Shown: one piece after another, positions 24,412 through 35,621 of the stretch
Position numbering within the stretch: the first letter of the stretch is position 1
Layout: each line of letters begins with the position of its first letter
Assembly (NCBI GenBank): GCA_905250025.1
Contig: CAJNOJ010000027.1
Location: forward strand, 310,001-374,000
Origin: Adineta ricciae
Taxonomy: Eukaryota > Rotifera > Eurotatoria > Adinetida > Adinetidae
Direction of reading: 5' to 3'
DNA: 64,000 bases
Position numbers and translations under genes: made by a program
Notes under the pieces: generated by a model
Databases searched by the model: none
The model's input: the letters and a program-made list of their open reading frames with translations, nothing else
Told to the model about the DNA's origin: nothing

Positions 24412-24866
24412 ATGAGCAGTCAAGAATCTGTTATAAACATTCTAACCATTTACAGACGACAAAGACAAATAGTATGGTTAGTAGAAAAGGATAACCTTGT
24501 ATGTAACACTACACAAAATGACATCGAATATTTTCTTTCATTTAAGAAACAAACATATTGATTGAAATGATTAACATTCAATTCATTAGCATCAAACGCT
24601 TTCTTTGCCTGTCAAATCAAAGCGATCGCTTTCATTTTTGTTTATTACAAGATGCACTTAGATACTGTAGAATAAATTTCAAATTGTCGAAAAATCACTT
24701 AGGTGGGACATCGAATGTAACTATAGAGGATATTGATAGATGGTTAAATTATCATCGTGGATATCTGGCGGAAGTAGACAAGCATATTGCCGAGGGAAGA
24801 GAAAGAGAGAACACGAGAAAGAGAAAGAGAGAGAGAGAGATGGAGGAAACTCATGAAGAGAAGTAA
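24412..24866 (+). CDS. Possible small gene of unknown function
   Basis: A weak candidate. ATG at 24412 opens MSSQESVINILTIYRRQR. A second stretch from about 24653 reads ALRYCRINFKLSKNHLGG then IEDIDRWLNYHRGYLAEVDK. It ends in a run of Arg, Glu and Lys codons made by a GA-rich simple repeat. An intron from about 24502 to 24652 (donor GTAACA, acceptor TTACAAG) would join them in frame. The Trp/Tyr-containing middle part looks protein-like. No family recognised. It may equally be chance. Confidence 0.2.
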
Positions 24867-25807
24867 ATTGTAGTCCTTGTTTCGTACACAATGATTCAGA
24901 TAGTATTAGTCTGATGTATCCCATCAACAGAAGATATTTTGGACGAAAGATTGAGGTAAGTGTCGAAAGTAGATATCCGATGACAACTGTATGGCGAATT
25001 TATCTTCTGAGCTGTTTTGACAATATTAGATTAGTTTAGCAAATAATGAATACCACTCACAGGATAGATGCCTGAGCAAAATTTGAACAACTCACTCATG
25101 TTAAGATGAGATTTCCGTTCGTACAAAGCCTCACATTGAAAATATGTCAATAGAACAGTAGGTTAAACAAGGACATATGTAAAGATTTTCTGTCTATATC
25201 ATCACAAAAGTCTGCAATTATCTAGAGCAGAATGAAGTTCCATGCCAACAAATATCTCGCTAATTTTCTCATGTAATTCACATCCTATATTCTTCGCTTT
25301 TTTTCATTATTAAAATAAGATTAACCATTGTCGTTTCCTTTTGTATTTTCAAGCGTTAAATATCGGATAAGTATAACAATGAAAAGAAAGACAAGACGCG
25401 AGACCTTCATCATGCCCGATAGTCTCTGTCTCCAGCTAGGTGGCTCGATCGTCGAATCTAACCTTGCTTATGCTACTTTTATCTCTCCGTCTGCGCAAAT
25501 CCTTCCCTTTAACGATGACGAAATACTCCGGTCAATCAGATACATATATATCAATATATATGTATACAGCACGACTTACTAATAACTATTAAGTATGTTT
25601 ATCTCAACATAAATCATATTGTTCATTGTTATATACATTTATCCTCCGCATGCTAAATGATCGAGCAGTCAAACATTATCCATTTATATAAATAGAGTTT
25701 TGTTCGATGTTCGACAATTGGGTGATGAATACATTTGCTTCTTCTAGATAACGCGATGATATTTTACAGATTAATTCATTGATAGATGTAATTAAAACAA
25801 ACTTATC
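24867..25807. other. Spacer, no gene seen
   Basis: AT-rich sequence upstream of the GPCR start at 25808. A TATATAAATAG-like box lies near 25685. No coding exon recognised. Confidence 0.4.
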
Positions 25808-27566
25808 ATGAATAATATTATCTTGCGGAATCTATTTGTGCTAACCAGTGCTGCCATATTTCTTGGAACAATCATTCTTAATCTTCTAGCTATTGTTTAT
25901 ATTCGTTCAAGGCGAGACAAAACGTCAATTGCTATTCTTGTTGTTAATTTAGCGATTGCCGACATCATTCATGCCAGTATGTCTCGGATGAATTGAAGAT
26001 TTCGAAGTTTTTCTTTCGTTCTTGTTTCTTTCTAGTGGGAATTATCTTCTTTAGTACTAATTTGTTTACTCCAAGCTGGGTGTTTGGTGAATTTGGATGC
26101 AAATTTAGTTTATCCATCGACGTTCTTTGTACTGTGGTAAGATTAGATACGTTTCATTCTTTAATCGAATGAGAACCGGCTGATTTGCGACGTCCATTTC
26201 CTTGTTTAGTGACGAGGAATTGAATACACATAAAAAGCTGACTGAGTCTGCATTTGTTCCACTCCAAAGGAAATATGACATTTTAGTATGTTGGAAACAA
26301 GAGCAGCTTAAAAAAGGTTTTTGTTTGTGCGCAACTGCAAGTCGCGAAAAAGTTCAAACAAGTGTCTAGAGTATCCTTTGAGAGAAAAAGCCGCTAATGT
26401 CGGATCAAGAGACATAATTATATATAACTACGAAAGAAAAACAGAATAACATAATTGCCAAGTGTTTATTAATACTTGAAACTAACTTCATGTTTATAAA
26501 TACATACATAAAAACATGACAGCGAAAAACAACGAATCAAGGACAATGGTATTATTAATAAACACCATAACAATAATATCCAAATGAGTTGATAACTATC
26601 TCATTAGAGAGAAATCGATTAATGATAACAGAAGCTCTGATTTCATTAGAGAAAAACATTCATGCGAACAATCGCAAATGATTTTTGGAAAACACCTTCG
26701 AAATCATCTGAAATTTCTTCTAGGTCATTGTCTATACAGTCGCAGCATTGAGCGTTGAACGTTACATCGATGCTCGATCGAAACTGTCAGCCAGAGTTCG
26801 GTTCTTCATAACATTTGCATCGGTGATTGTCATCTGGACAGTTGGAATCTTGTTACCATATCCATTCATTTTCTACACATTTCTCTACGATCAAAATAAA
26901 AGTTCAACGAAAAATCTGACAACATCGATCTTAACATGTCGATCCGTTCTCTCCGAGCATGCTTTACTTATCTACGAAATCGTTCTTTATATCATGGCAT
27001 TTATCATACCGTATTCAATAATTGTCGTATTTTCATTAAAGCTGCTTCGATTTCTACGTCAATGGCTGAACCGAAAGCAGAAATTAACGCGATTAAATGT
27101 CGTGAAGAAGCGTACACGCGGAGTTAAGCTTGTCCTATGTATTGTCTTATCATTTCTCATATGTTATACACCGTTCTGGATCTTTAAATTTTACACAAGC
27201 TTCCTACTTGATGAAACGATACGTCGTCGACCATTACTTAGGCATTTTCTGACATATGCACATCAACTTGTTGTTCTACTTAGTCATATCGAAGGCATTT
27301 TAAATCCATTATTCTTCATTGTTTTAACGGATCATTTCTGTAAAACATTTTCGAAGCATCGACAGAAAACATGGAATTTCCTTGGAACAAAATCATCATT
27401 AATTTCACGAAATGGCGAAAGAAAATCGTCGATTGTTAACGGCAAAAATTCAACACGAAGAATAGTAACAACAGGTGGTAATACAGAAATAAACGGTCTT
27501 CTATCATCACATCCGACTCTTTGTGAAGAGAATGATAAAATTACCATAGCCGTTCTATCTCATTAA
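25808..27566 (+). CDS. Rhodopsin-family neuropeptide-type GPCR
   Basis: Seven-helix receptor, 370 residues in three exons (25808-25976, 26036-26136, 26724-27566). The second intron is 587 bases, long for this window. Helix 2 carries LAIADI, helix 3 ends in ERYIDA (the E/DRY box), helix 6 reads FLICYTPFW, and helix 7 has NPLFF in place of NPxxY. A Cys pair (GEFGCKF before helix 3 and LTCRSVL in loop 2) can bond. Loop 3 is short and basic (RKQKLTR, VKKRTRG). The tail is rich in Ser/Thr and basic residues. The layout resembles peptide receptors such as somatostatin/allatostatin-C or FMRFamide types, but I cannot name the ligand. An FLRFamide precursor lies 3 kb downstream, which is suggestive at most. 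AATAAA follows the stop. Confidence 0.87.
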
Positions 27567-28325
27567 CACTTGTATATTGTTTATAGTAGAATTGCGATTA
27601 ATAAACATATGTATAGAAACGAAGAAGAGTTCTATTTCATGATAACAGATGTTCCTTAGTCGCACAAAGCATCGATCAGATGTTTGTAAAGCTACAAACA
27701 CCGACTTGCAAAAGAACCTGGAATGATTTTATATAGACTCTCATGAGATTTGCTCTCAGAGCTCTTTTAGTATAAATATTCCCGACTTCGATTGATTTTT
27801 GCATAATATCAAGCGGAAATTAAGCCATATTTCTTGATTACATTATCGAAACGAAGAAATCTACTCGATGGCAAAAATTCATTGTTCAGACCTTTGCAAA
27901 ACTGGACTTTGGTGTTTTCTGCAGTCATATGCAATCTCAAGTTGATAGCTGCACCGTTGTGTAAAAGAGACAAAAGAATTCTTATACCGAGTCTTGAGAA
28001 TGTTATCATATATTTCGAGATAGAGCAGGATGGCGAGTAAAACTGATTTGTCCTATTTTATCAACAAATGACGAAATCATTGAAGCATGTCGAAACTAAT
28101 ACAAACATAACAAGGGCAATATTATTCATTACGTGTATGATTACGTGCTACGTCGGGAATATCTTTTTCTTTTTCTTTTTCGTTCTATTCCTAGCGCATC
28201 AAGAAGAACGTCATATCGAAACAGCAGTTCGATACGTTTTTTTCTTCGTTTTCGAATCTCAAAGTAAGTACGAAATGCAAATCGACATTCCTGAAATGAT
28301 GTTTTGTACATAGATTTCAATCGAA
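27567..28325. other. Spacer, no gene seen
   Basis: 3' UTR of the GPCR (AATAAAC near 27600) then unremarkable AT-rich DNA up to the next ATG. Confidence 0.4.
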
Positions 28326-30305
28326 ATGGGTAATCTGCATGGTAAAGATCGGTTGCCAAAACATCATCCCACTCTCGGTCCTTCGTCGAAGACGAGTCCT
28401 GTCGATGACCCAAGTGATCCTCCATTCGTTGTGGTCTGGTGTGATGCATCGATCGGTTCAGATACAAATGCTAGCGATGATGTGAATACCTTAATACAAT
28501 TGACACGTATTGTGAATAGAAAGCGGCAGTTGATCCATACTTTCAGTGAGTTGGATGCATGTCAAGATTTTATCTATCATGCGAGTAATGTTTGCTTGAT
28601 TGTGTCTGGTCAAATGGGTACTCAACTTGTTCCATTAGTTCATGGTCTTCATCAATTACATTCGGTTTATATATTCTGTTTTAATAAACCAAAATACGAT
28701 CAGTGGGCGAAACAATTCAATAAAATTCGTGGAGTTTATACTGAAATCGATGAAATATGTGACTATTTGCGAAAATACTTTGCTGCCCAATCAACAATAT
28801 CTGACGAAGAACAATTACAATTCGACATTTTCAGGAAAAATCCTGATTTAGCTTCGGGCGATCGACAAGACGTTCCGTTTCTTCATTCTATTCTCATCAA
28901 ATTGATTTTGTCGAACATGAATTTAATTAAAATTGAAGACATGATTAATTACTGCCGGATTGAATATTCGAGTCCTCATCAGCAGCATTTAATCAATGAT
29001 TTAGAAAAGGTCTACACGCAATATGATCCTGTTTGGTGGTATACACGGGACAGTTTTCTCCAAACTATTGTTAATCGTGCTCTACAAATCAATGATCTAT
29101 TTACTCTATGTACGATGAGTCCGTTCATACAACAACTTGTTAAGCAACTTGCAACTTCACATGAAGAACAGAACACTTCAATGTCAAAAGACTTAGTGTT
29201 GTATTCATATCAATTATTATCATTTGATGATTTTGAAAAAATCAGATTAAACCAAGGAGGACTAATGTGTATTAATCAATTTACTTCTGCTAACAGCGAA
29301 AAAGCGATACCTTTGACATTTCTGCAACATCAAGCAGCACCACCTGCCGCAACGCCAGCCACGACACCAGCAACATCATTAGCCACAACGCCAGTCACGA
29401 TACCAGGCGCAACACCAGCACCAGCAGCAACGCCTGCATCAACGTTTGCAACAACACCAACAACCGACACCGTTACCATCAATCCCATTCAGATCAATGC
29501 AATTCTCAACATCACAATTCCGCATGGCGCGACACCGAATGTTCCGTTTGCGAACATTGGTGCAGACAGTGACTTTGTTCACGAAAATGACTATCTCATA
29601 TCTATGACAAGTATCTATCGAATTGATAAGCTTGAGCAATTTCCGGAAGATCCTGCGTCTTGGCATATCTATCTGACGTTAATTGGTGAAAAAGATGAGC
29701 AATATACTGATATAGTGCATTACTTAACTTTAACTTATAAGCTTGAAGAGTCCACTCTACCTGAACTCGCATCATCCGTTACACACAAACTGTATCAATT
29801 CAAATCAACACGCAAACTATTTGAAAAAGCCTACTCTTCGAAAATTCGACAAATGCGTACGGGTCTGATGAATTATAATATGGGTGTGATTTACGATTGT
29901 ATGAGTGAATACGCAAAAGCTATTAGCGAATATAAATACGGTGTAGAGTTCGTTCGGCAAACCACACCGGACGGGTTTTCCGTCGATCATGCATGTCTCG
30001 CACCGGTATTTTCGAATGTGGGGATATCGTACGAACGATTACACGTCTTTTCCAATGCAGTGGATCATGGATTTCGTGCAGTGACTATTGTATCGGACAT
30101 GGATGAGAAAACCTGTCCATTTCGAAAAGAACTTTTGGCTTCCGCATACTTCAATCTTGGCTTAATTCATGAGTTGGATATGAAATTTCCTCAAGCGAAA
30201 ATGTTTTATGAACAAGCTTTGAAATATCGACGTCAAGTATTGTCTCCTGAACATCCCGATATGAAAAGTTTAAAACACACTTTGAGTTTATTAACATCTG
30301 AATAA
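28326..30305 (+). CDS. ART-TPR family protein with decayed catalytic core
   Basis: Single-exon, 659 residues. It starts MGNLHGKD, a possible myristoylation site. Residues about 35-155 form an alpha/beta domain (FVVVWCDASIG, VCLIVSGQMG, SVYIFCFNKP) found at the front of many bdelloid ART-TPR proteins. Residues about 290-450 align with an ART domain: LYSYQLLSFDDFEKIRLNQG, then INQFTSANSEKA, then VPFANIG and ENDYLISMTSIYRI. None of the R, STS and ExE positions keeps its catalytic residue, so this looks like a pseudoenzyme. A Thr/Ala/Pro repeat (about residues 338-385) is inserted in the core. The C-terminus has TPR units (LMNYNMGVIYDCMSEYAKAI, AYFNLGLIHELDMKFPQAK). The frame is intact over 2 kb, so the gene is probably expressed. 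Polyadenylation AATAAA overlaps the stop. Confidence 0.85.
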   Translation: MGNLHGKDRLPKHHPTLGPSSKTSPVDDPSDPPFVVVWCDASIGSDTNASDDVNTLIQLTRIVNRKRQLIHTFSELDACQDFIYHASNVCLIVSGQMGTQLVPLVHGLHQLHSVYIFCFNKPKYDQWAKQFNKIRGVYTEIDEICDYLRKYFAAQSTISDEEQLQFDIFRKNPDLASGDRQDVPFLHSILIKLILSNMNLIKIEDMINYCRIEYSSPHQQHLINDLEKVYTQYDPVWWYTRDSFLQTIVNRALQINDLFTLCTMSPFIQQLVKQLATSHEEQNTSMSKDLVLYSYQLLSFDDFEKIRLNQGGLMCINQFTSANSEKAIPLTFLQHQAAPPAATPATTPATSLATTPVTIPGATPAPAATPASTFATTPTTDTVTINPIQINAILNITIPHGATPNVPFANIGADSDFVHENDYLISMTSIYRIDKLEQFPEDPASWHIYLTLIGEKDEQYTDIVHYLTLTYKLEESTLPELASSVTHKLYQFKSTRKLFEKAYSSKIRQMRTGLMNYNMGVIYDCMSEYAKAISEYKYGVEFVRQTTPDGFSVDHACLAPVFSNVGISYERLHVFSNAVDHGFRAVTIVSDMDEKTCPFRKELLASAYFNLGLIHELDMKFPQAKMFYEQALKYRRQVLSPEHPDMKSLKHTLSLLTSE

Positions 30306-30587
30306 AATAAAAAGTAAAACAATCAAGTTGACTTGTCGGTGCCATCGGTAGAACCGAATGAATCTTCGACTGTGAACTTCAATTGTATCTCATCATTCTG
30401 AGTCTATGTTTGCTCAAATATTTCCTTTTTATTACATTCTCATTGAACATCGAGAGACTATTTCAGTTATTCTTTGTAGCAAACAATTCAATTTGACAAA
30501 ACACGCGAATAAACAAGATTTCGTGTTCGGTTTGTGTTGCTTTTATTTTTTTAACAAAATGTTCATATGCTTGCTGTAGTCAGTTGT

Positions 30588-31147
30588 TTAACCAAATCGT
30601 AAGAATTCACCTTTACGACCGAATCGGAGGAAATTGCTTGATGCTGCTGGTTGAGCTTCGCGACCAAAACGAAGAAAATTGTTCGAAGCTGCTTGTTGAA
30701 ACTGTCGACCGAATCGAAGAAAGTTGCTCGAAGCGGAGCTTGGAGCTTGTCGGCCAAAGCGAAGAAAAGCAGCTCCATTGGGATCAGGACGACCGAATCG
30801 GAGAAAGGTAGGTTGGGAACGACCAAAACGAAGAAATGACGAATATGTCGATGGAAATTGACGACCAAATCTTAAAAATTCTGCAGCTCGCGGTACAACG
30901 AAGTAGTCCTCGTCATCCTCCTTATCATCATTGACTATATCTTCGTTATCAATTATTGTCGAAGGTTGAATCAAAGTATTTGGTTGCGAACTTCGGCTAG
31001 CATCATTTGAATCTTGAGTTATGAATTTGAAACAGAAATGAAACAGTAAGAAAGCAAAAAAGAAAAGCATGTTGAGTTCCTACCACTAGTAACAGTCGAG
31101 ATTAATTGAAGACAGATCAAGGAAGCTAGAATGGTGAAGAAATACAT
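30588..31147 (-). CDS. FLRFamide neuropeptide precursor
   Basis: Prepropeptide of 162 residues in two exons (31084-31147, 30588-31012; intron 71 bases). Signal peptide [19 protein letters not shown] is followed by an acidic spacer ([13 protein letters not shown]). Eight copies of FLRFG then follow. Seven are followed by a single Arg, and the last stands at the very C-terminus before the stop. The Gly would be converted to the C-terminal amide. Predicted peptides include [12 protein letters not shown]-amide, SQPTFLRF-amide, [11 protein letters not shown]-amide and [13 protein letters not shown]-amide. Cleavage at single Arg rather than dibasic sites is notable. A TATAAATAG box lies at 31222-31230. 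FMRFamide-related peptides act through GPCRs or peptide-gated channels in invertebrate nerve and muscle. Confidence 0.96.
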
Positions 31148-31221
31148 GCTGATGAATACGTATCTAAAGAGAACTTTTCAGAATAGTCAAATGTGAATGC
31201 ATTTTCTGATATTTTATTGTT

Positions 31222-31230
31222 CTATTTATA
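31222..31230 (-). promoter_or_regulatory. TATA box of the FLRFamide gene
   Basis: TATAAATAG on the minus strand, 75-83 bases before the ATG at 31147. Sequence and spacing are the same as in the A-type secreted-peptide genes at 32.7, 36.3 and 43.1 kb. Confidence 0.65.
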
Positions 31231-32083
31231 AGATCGAAAGGCAAAGATAATAGCTTCTCCTATTTAAAGTCTTGCATGTGATGTGAATTTTTCTAGTTCT
31301 CTAATCTACATAACAGACTTGTGTGCAGGCGGAAAACAATAGAGGAGGAAAAGGAATAATTATCATCATTAGCATCGATCGATGGTGCATTGTTCTGTTG
31401 CCTGACTAGATTTCTAGCGTGACGGAAGATCGTTGAGAGAAGGTAATTTAACTAATGTTCCATTTCTTAGACTAAGAAGGTAATTTGCAAGTTTGAATGT
31501 GACAAATAAATTACATATCGTGGTCTACGCCTCCTTGTGTGTATATTAGTAAAAGAAATTATTTTTTTTTCGTGATTATATAGGTAATTGGAAAGCGTTT
31601 TAGAAATAAAAGAAAGGTTTTTCTACTTTTTCAATCTACTAATCACATCGATTAAGGTGGGCAGGTATGTAAAGTGAATATACAGCACTAAAAAATATAT
31701 TTCCAGCGAATCATTCTTGACGTCTTGAGAAGAGATTATTCAGTGCGCGTCCTCGTTTATTCTTAGCAAAGGCTATTTTCATTCGTCGTGAACTGGACTT
31801 GTGGCATCATTTTCGAATAGAACATAATAGCAGCACAAGAATGAATAAGTGTTCACAACCAGACCAAAGGATTCTAATGTTTTCTTTGTCCACAACTAAT
31901 GGTAACTCTCGCGTATGTTTGATTCAGCTACTTCTCGATAATCATGTTCATTTAGATGATACGCATTTTCTATTTGAAAATTGAGATTTTATTGAAAATC
32001 AGATGTTTATAATAAAGAAAAAAGACTTGTACGAAAAATATTAAATTCGATTGAATTACGTTTATCATTCGCCAATCAAATTT
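31231..32083. other. Spacer, no gene seen
   Basis: AT-rich DNA between the FLRFamide promoter and the stop of array gene A1. The frame at 31799-31984 has no recognisable features. Confidence 0.4.
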
Positions 32084-32722
32084 CTATTTGCAAGCAATTG
32101 TACCTTTTGCGATTGTAATTTGACCATTACCACATTGAACGGCTACGAAAGAGAAAGTACATTTACGTACTCAAAGGATGACGGAAACCCTTGTTTTTGG
32201 TACTTACAATCGACTTCTTCACCATCTACAGAAACACTTGCTTCGACATCTGAACCACCGGCAACAGCGGAAGCAGCAACGTCGTCCGATACGGATGAAG
32301 CTAAAACAAAGAAAACACAAATTAATCACTTAATTAATTCTCTCTACTACACCACTACTGTGCCAGATTTCTCTATTACCTAGCACCCTCGTCCATCACG
32401 CATACACAGACTATCATGTCTTTCATGCACTTATTCTCAGTACAAGCCTTTCAAACAGAACAAAATCACTTACCGGCAGCAGCGCTTCTGGCTTTGTGGA
32501 TAAGTACTTCACGTAAAGTCAAAACCTTTTCGGGTGTACCTAGAATGAAAAAAAATTCTTCCTATCGTTGAATCTAATCCGGTAATTCAGCTTACGTTCA
32601 GATGTGATTTCGGATGGGAAAGTAGCTTCAAATTTGTCGCCAGTTTCCATTGCATTGATTTGATGTGCAGCAAAGATGATCATGCTGCATAATAATAAAC
32701 AGTACACACTGAATGATTGCAT
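32084..32722 (-). CDS. Array secreted peptide A1
   Basis: First of eight related prepropeptide genes. 114 residues in four exons (32596-32722, 32474-32539, 32208-32300, 32084-32142), all introns phase 1. Signal peptide MQSFSVYCLLLCSMIIFAAH, likely cut after INA. The middle is low in structure, with a basic site (LIHKARS) and an Ala/Ser/Val/acidic stretch. The last exon encodes the family core VQCGNGQITIAKGTIACK and the stop. The mature region has two Cys, so one disulfide is expected, closing a short beta-hairpin. Function unknown. The first exon and about 600 bases upstream are nearly identical to gene A2, inverted. Confidence 0.82.
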
Positions 32723-33325
32723 GGTAGCAGATTCACAAATTGTATTTCACAGTAAATGACGAATGAATGATGAAATCTCTCGCACAAACACACTTCTATT
32801 TATACCACCACACGACCAATCGTTGACCACTTCTATCTCTCTCGTCCACACATCGAACAATGACAAGCACAGAAACAAGCCTCGATAGCGATCCATTACA
32901 AAGCAACTATTTCGATATCTTCCCTGGATAGCATCTCCGAGAAGAATACTTTGTGTGACACACATTGTGACGACTTCTTAGTACACTCGGATAGTTATCG
33001 GACGATATACTGACTTGCCTATGATAATTCGAAGCAGTCAACACGTATCAAAGAGAAGAAGAAGAAGAAGACGAAGAAAAGAGGAAAGTGACGTCATTCG
33101 ATATGAACAGTTTTGTGAGAATATTCCTGAAATGGAATATCTTCTGTCAATAGAAATGCTGTATCTCTGAACAACGGCAGATGAACGTAGTCGAGATGAT
33201 TCGTCTTGCAATGAGGTCTATATTGATGAACGATGCACGAGATAGTTCAAGAAGTACATGGTTCGTGACGGATCTGATGAATTCGGCATGAAGAATATAA
33301 TTCGTTCGTCATGATGGCATGTTAG
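32637..33325 (-). repeat. Left arm of an inverted duplication
   Basis: Matches 35793-36470 in reverse complement at roughly 95 percent or better. It covers the signal-peptide exon of A1 and its promoter, including the TATA box, the CRE-like site and an ORF-like stretch that is only promoter DNA. The arms enclose genes B1 and C1, about 2.5 kb. Confidence 0.85.
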
Positions 33326-33492
33326 ATAGAAAGAACGAAAAAAGCATTGTCTGTATATTCGTTTCTTATGCATGTCGAAAAGAAAAAACGGTAATGAATG
33401 TCCGTTTCGGTGATATATATATATATGTGCATGCACGCAAATGTTGGCTGAATATATTTGATTATTTGCTATACTATTGTACATCTGCTAAC
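32723..33492. promoter_or_regulatory. Divergent promoter region A1/B1
   Basis: 770 bases between two start codons facing away from each other. A1 side: TATAAATAG (minus strand) at 32796-32804. B1 side: an alternating TATATATATATA run near 33412-33426. A palindromic CRE-like TGACGTCA lies at 33089-33096 and is followed by TTCGATAT. A block with CGGACGATATA and GCCTATGAT near 33000-33025 is shared with the D/B2, C1/A2 and C2/A3 regions. A GAAGAAGAAG tract sits near 33055. Confidence 0.65.
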
Positions 33493-34349
33493 ATGTATTC
33501 GTTTAATGTTTCGTGTTTAATTTTCTGCATTGTCATGGCCTGTGTTTTGTACGGAACACATGGTAATCCAGTGGAAAACACATCAAGCGCACCTGCTACC
33601 AGCACACCAGAGGAAATGTTGAAATCAGCATCACTTGATCAACCGATAGTCCAAATTCCAGGACTGGATATTCAAAAAATGTTGGAGGGGTTGAAAATGT
33701 CAGCAAATGGTAAAGTGTCCAAAATATTTGATCGTTCCTTGATTAGAAAGCATTTGTCAGGAGAGATCTCTAGTGAAATAATCTCTGCAGCGCGTGAACT
33801 TTTACTGCACTCTGTAGTAGACTACCTACATTTTCAACTGATTTCATTACCTGCCATAACACTCTTCACTCATTCTACAAATCCTATGAAAATTTTGCTT
33901 TCATTTCAGGACAAAGTGGTAATTCTCCAGGTTGTTCATCGAAAGGTATGTGAAAATTTAGTTTTTAGAACATGGCCAATAATGGCCGCTTTACGCTCGC
34001 ATAAACTCAGGAGTAAGGTCTACTTCTGCTGGTAGTAGCATAATATAAGTATGACTTTTTTGCTTTTCTGAAGATATCGGAAGTGCGAAAAATCTATGGC
34101 CACTTGTTTTTTATCTCTTTCCTTATAAGAGAGAGTGTTTAAGTATGGATGATTTGCAGTACAGTTAGCAGTTGAGTCATATTTATAAACTTTCAAGTCG
34201 CAATGTTTTCCCTACGTTTTTCTCATCATTCCTCGTGATTCAAACCGTCACTTTTATGATTCAAGAAGATCAATCTTTTTCTATTCATAGGCTCCAATAT
34301 TGGTAACGGTGTTGTCAGTCTATCTGGTCAAAGTATCTCCTGCAAATAA
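33493..34349 (+). CDS. Array secreted peptide B1
   Basis: 103 residues in three exons (33493-33709, 33910-33945, 34291-34349), both introns phase 1. Signal peptide MYSFNVSCLIFCIVMACVLY, cut about GTHG. A propeptide rich in Pro, Ser and Thr contains the amphipathic stretch IQKMLEGLKM. The 12-codon second exon gives QSGNSPGCSSK. The last exon gives GSNIGNGVVSLSGQSISCK. Two Cys in the mature end. The last exon and the 3' flank are close to those of B2, but the first exon is unrelated to that of B2, so the 3' end has been joined to different signal exons. AATAAA lies about 130 bases after the stop. Confidence 0.78.
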
Positions 34350-34990
34350 TCAAACAAAACCCAACGATCGTAGCGGAAAACAAGACTGACAATATCACCA
34401 ATCATTAGTTGTTCAAATTTATCAATAGTTCTTTTTCTCTTTTCTCTTTCCTCTTGTTGTCTAATGAATTATGTAATCAAATAAAATCTGCTCCAAACAC
34501 TAATCAAAATCATTCTTCTTTTCAAACTCGGTTTTATCCAACATACGGACCGGTATCAGCAATTTCGTTTACAGTTGTAAATGTCAGTGTTGATGAGACT
34601 TTTCTTTCGTTTTCATACTTTCACTGATGAATACATTTCCCATCGATATATGAAGAACAAATGATAATTGCTAGATTAGATGTGCATTGAATTATTTTCT
34701 TTATTAAATATTCAAAGTGAACAACACTACATGAAGCGATTGGAATAGATACGAGGAGAAATGATGAAACACTATGGTGAGAAATGGCATATAGGTCAAT
34801 GAGATGTTCATTCAATGATTGTTCACACCGATTTAACAACCATTTATAAGACCATTGATGATACCAAAGTTTCCTACGTCGACTGCGACGAAAAGAAAGA
34901 AAATGAATTGGGATATGAAATGTGAAACAGCATGAATACTCACCCTTGACGTCTCCAGTGGCAAAATCACTGCCATCAACTACAATGAAA
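34301..34990. repeat. Direct duplication, copy 1 (B1-C1 junction)
   Basis: About 690 bases from the last exon of B1 through the convergent spacer to exon 3 of C1. It matches 41220-41905 in the same orientation at about 95 percent. The two genes converge here, 484 bases stop to stop in both copies. Confidence 0.88.
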
Positions 34991-35621
34991 AGTAAAGATT
35001 CACGATGATGTATGGAGAAACTGGTACAATAAACGAAAATGTTCTTGTCTAAGTAAGAAACGCGTATCAGTCGTGTGATGCATCGATAGGTATATGTCTC
35101 ATCAGATGTTTATGATCGATGAAATCTTTAGCGAAGAGTGTTTAAATGGTTGAACTGCTCTGCTTGTTAGCTATCATAAGGATCATTTATTTGGTTCGTG
35201 CATCTATCGACTGAAACAAGTGTTTAGTCAGCACTTAAGGATTTGAGGACACTGATTATGACGAACTGCAGTTTGAATTTTGTCTTATGACAAGAGAACT
35301 TATAATCATTGCAATTTACTTACAGTTGATCCGACCGCATGGTTGCTTCTTCGCGGGCCTTCTAACGTTCGCCCTTGTTTGTCCCTTTCGACGCACATTT
35401 CCGACTGGCACTTCCACGCGTGATTCATCTTGTCCTTCATCATCTAATTAGTAAAGGGATAATTCAACAAGAAGACTTGCCTTTGTATTTTGCTTACCGT
35501 CTGGCCTCCTAAAAGAATTGGGATCGCTCATTGCCTTCTGAGTGCCAAATCTTGCAGCTGTTTGATGAACAATCAAAGTCATCAGGATACATAATAATAA
35601 ACAAAGAGTTAATGTTTTCAT
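34833..35621 (-). CDS. Array secreted peptide C1
   Basis: 109 residues in four exons (35498-35621, 35324-35443, 34944-34979, 34833-34882), all introns phase 1. Signal peptide MKTLTLCLLLCILMTLIVHQ, cut about TAA. The propeptide is highly basic (VRRKGQTR, VRRPAKK) and gives a furin-type site directly before the mature part QPCGRINFDGSDFATGDVK, then VDVGNFGIINGLINGC at the C-terminus. Two Cys in the mature region, the second being the last residue. It is the C-type variant of the array core: Gly-Asn-x-Gly-Ile-Ile then Gly-x-Ile then Cys. Function unknown. Confidence 0.8.
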
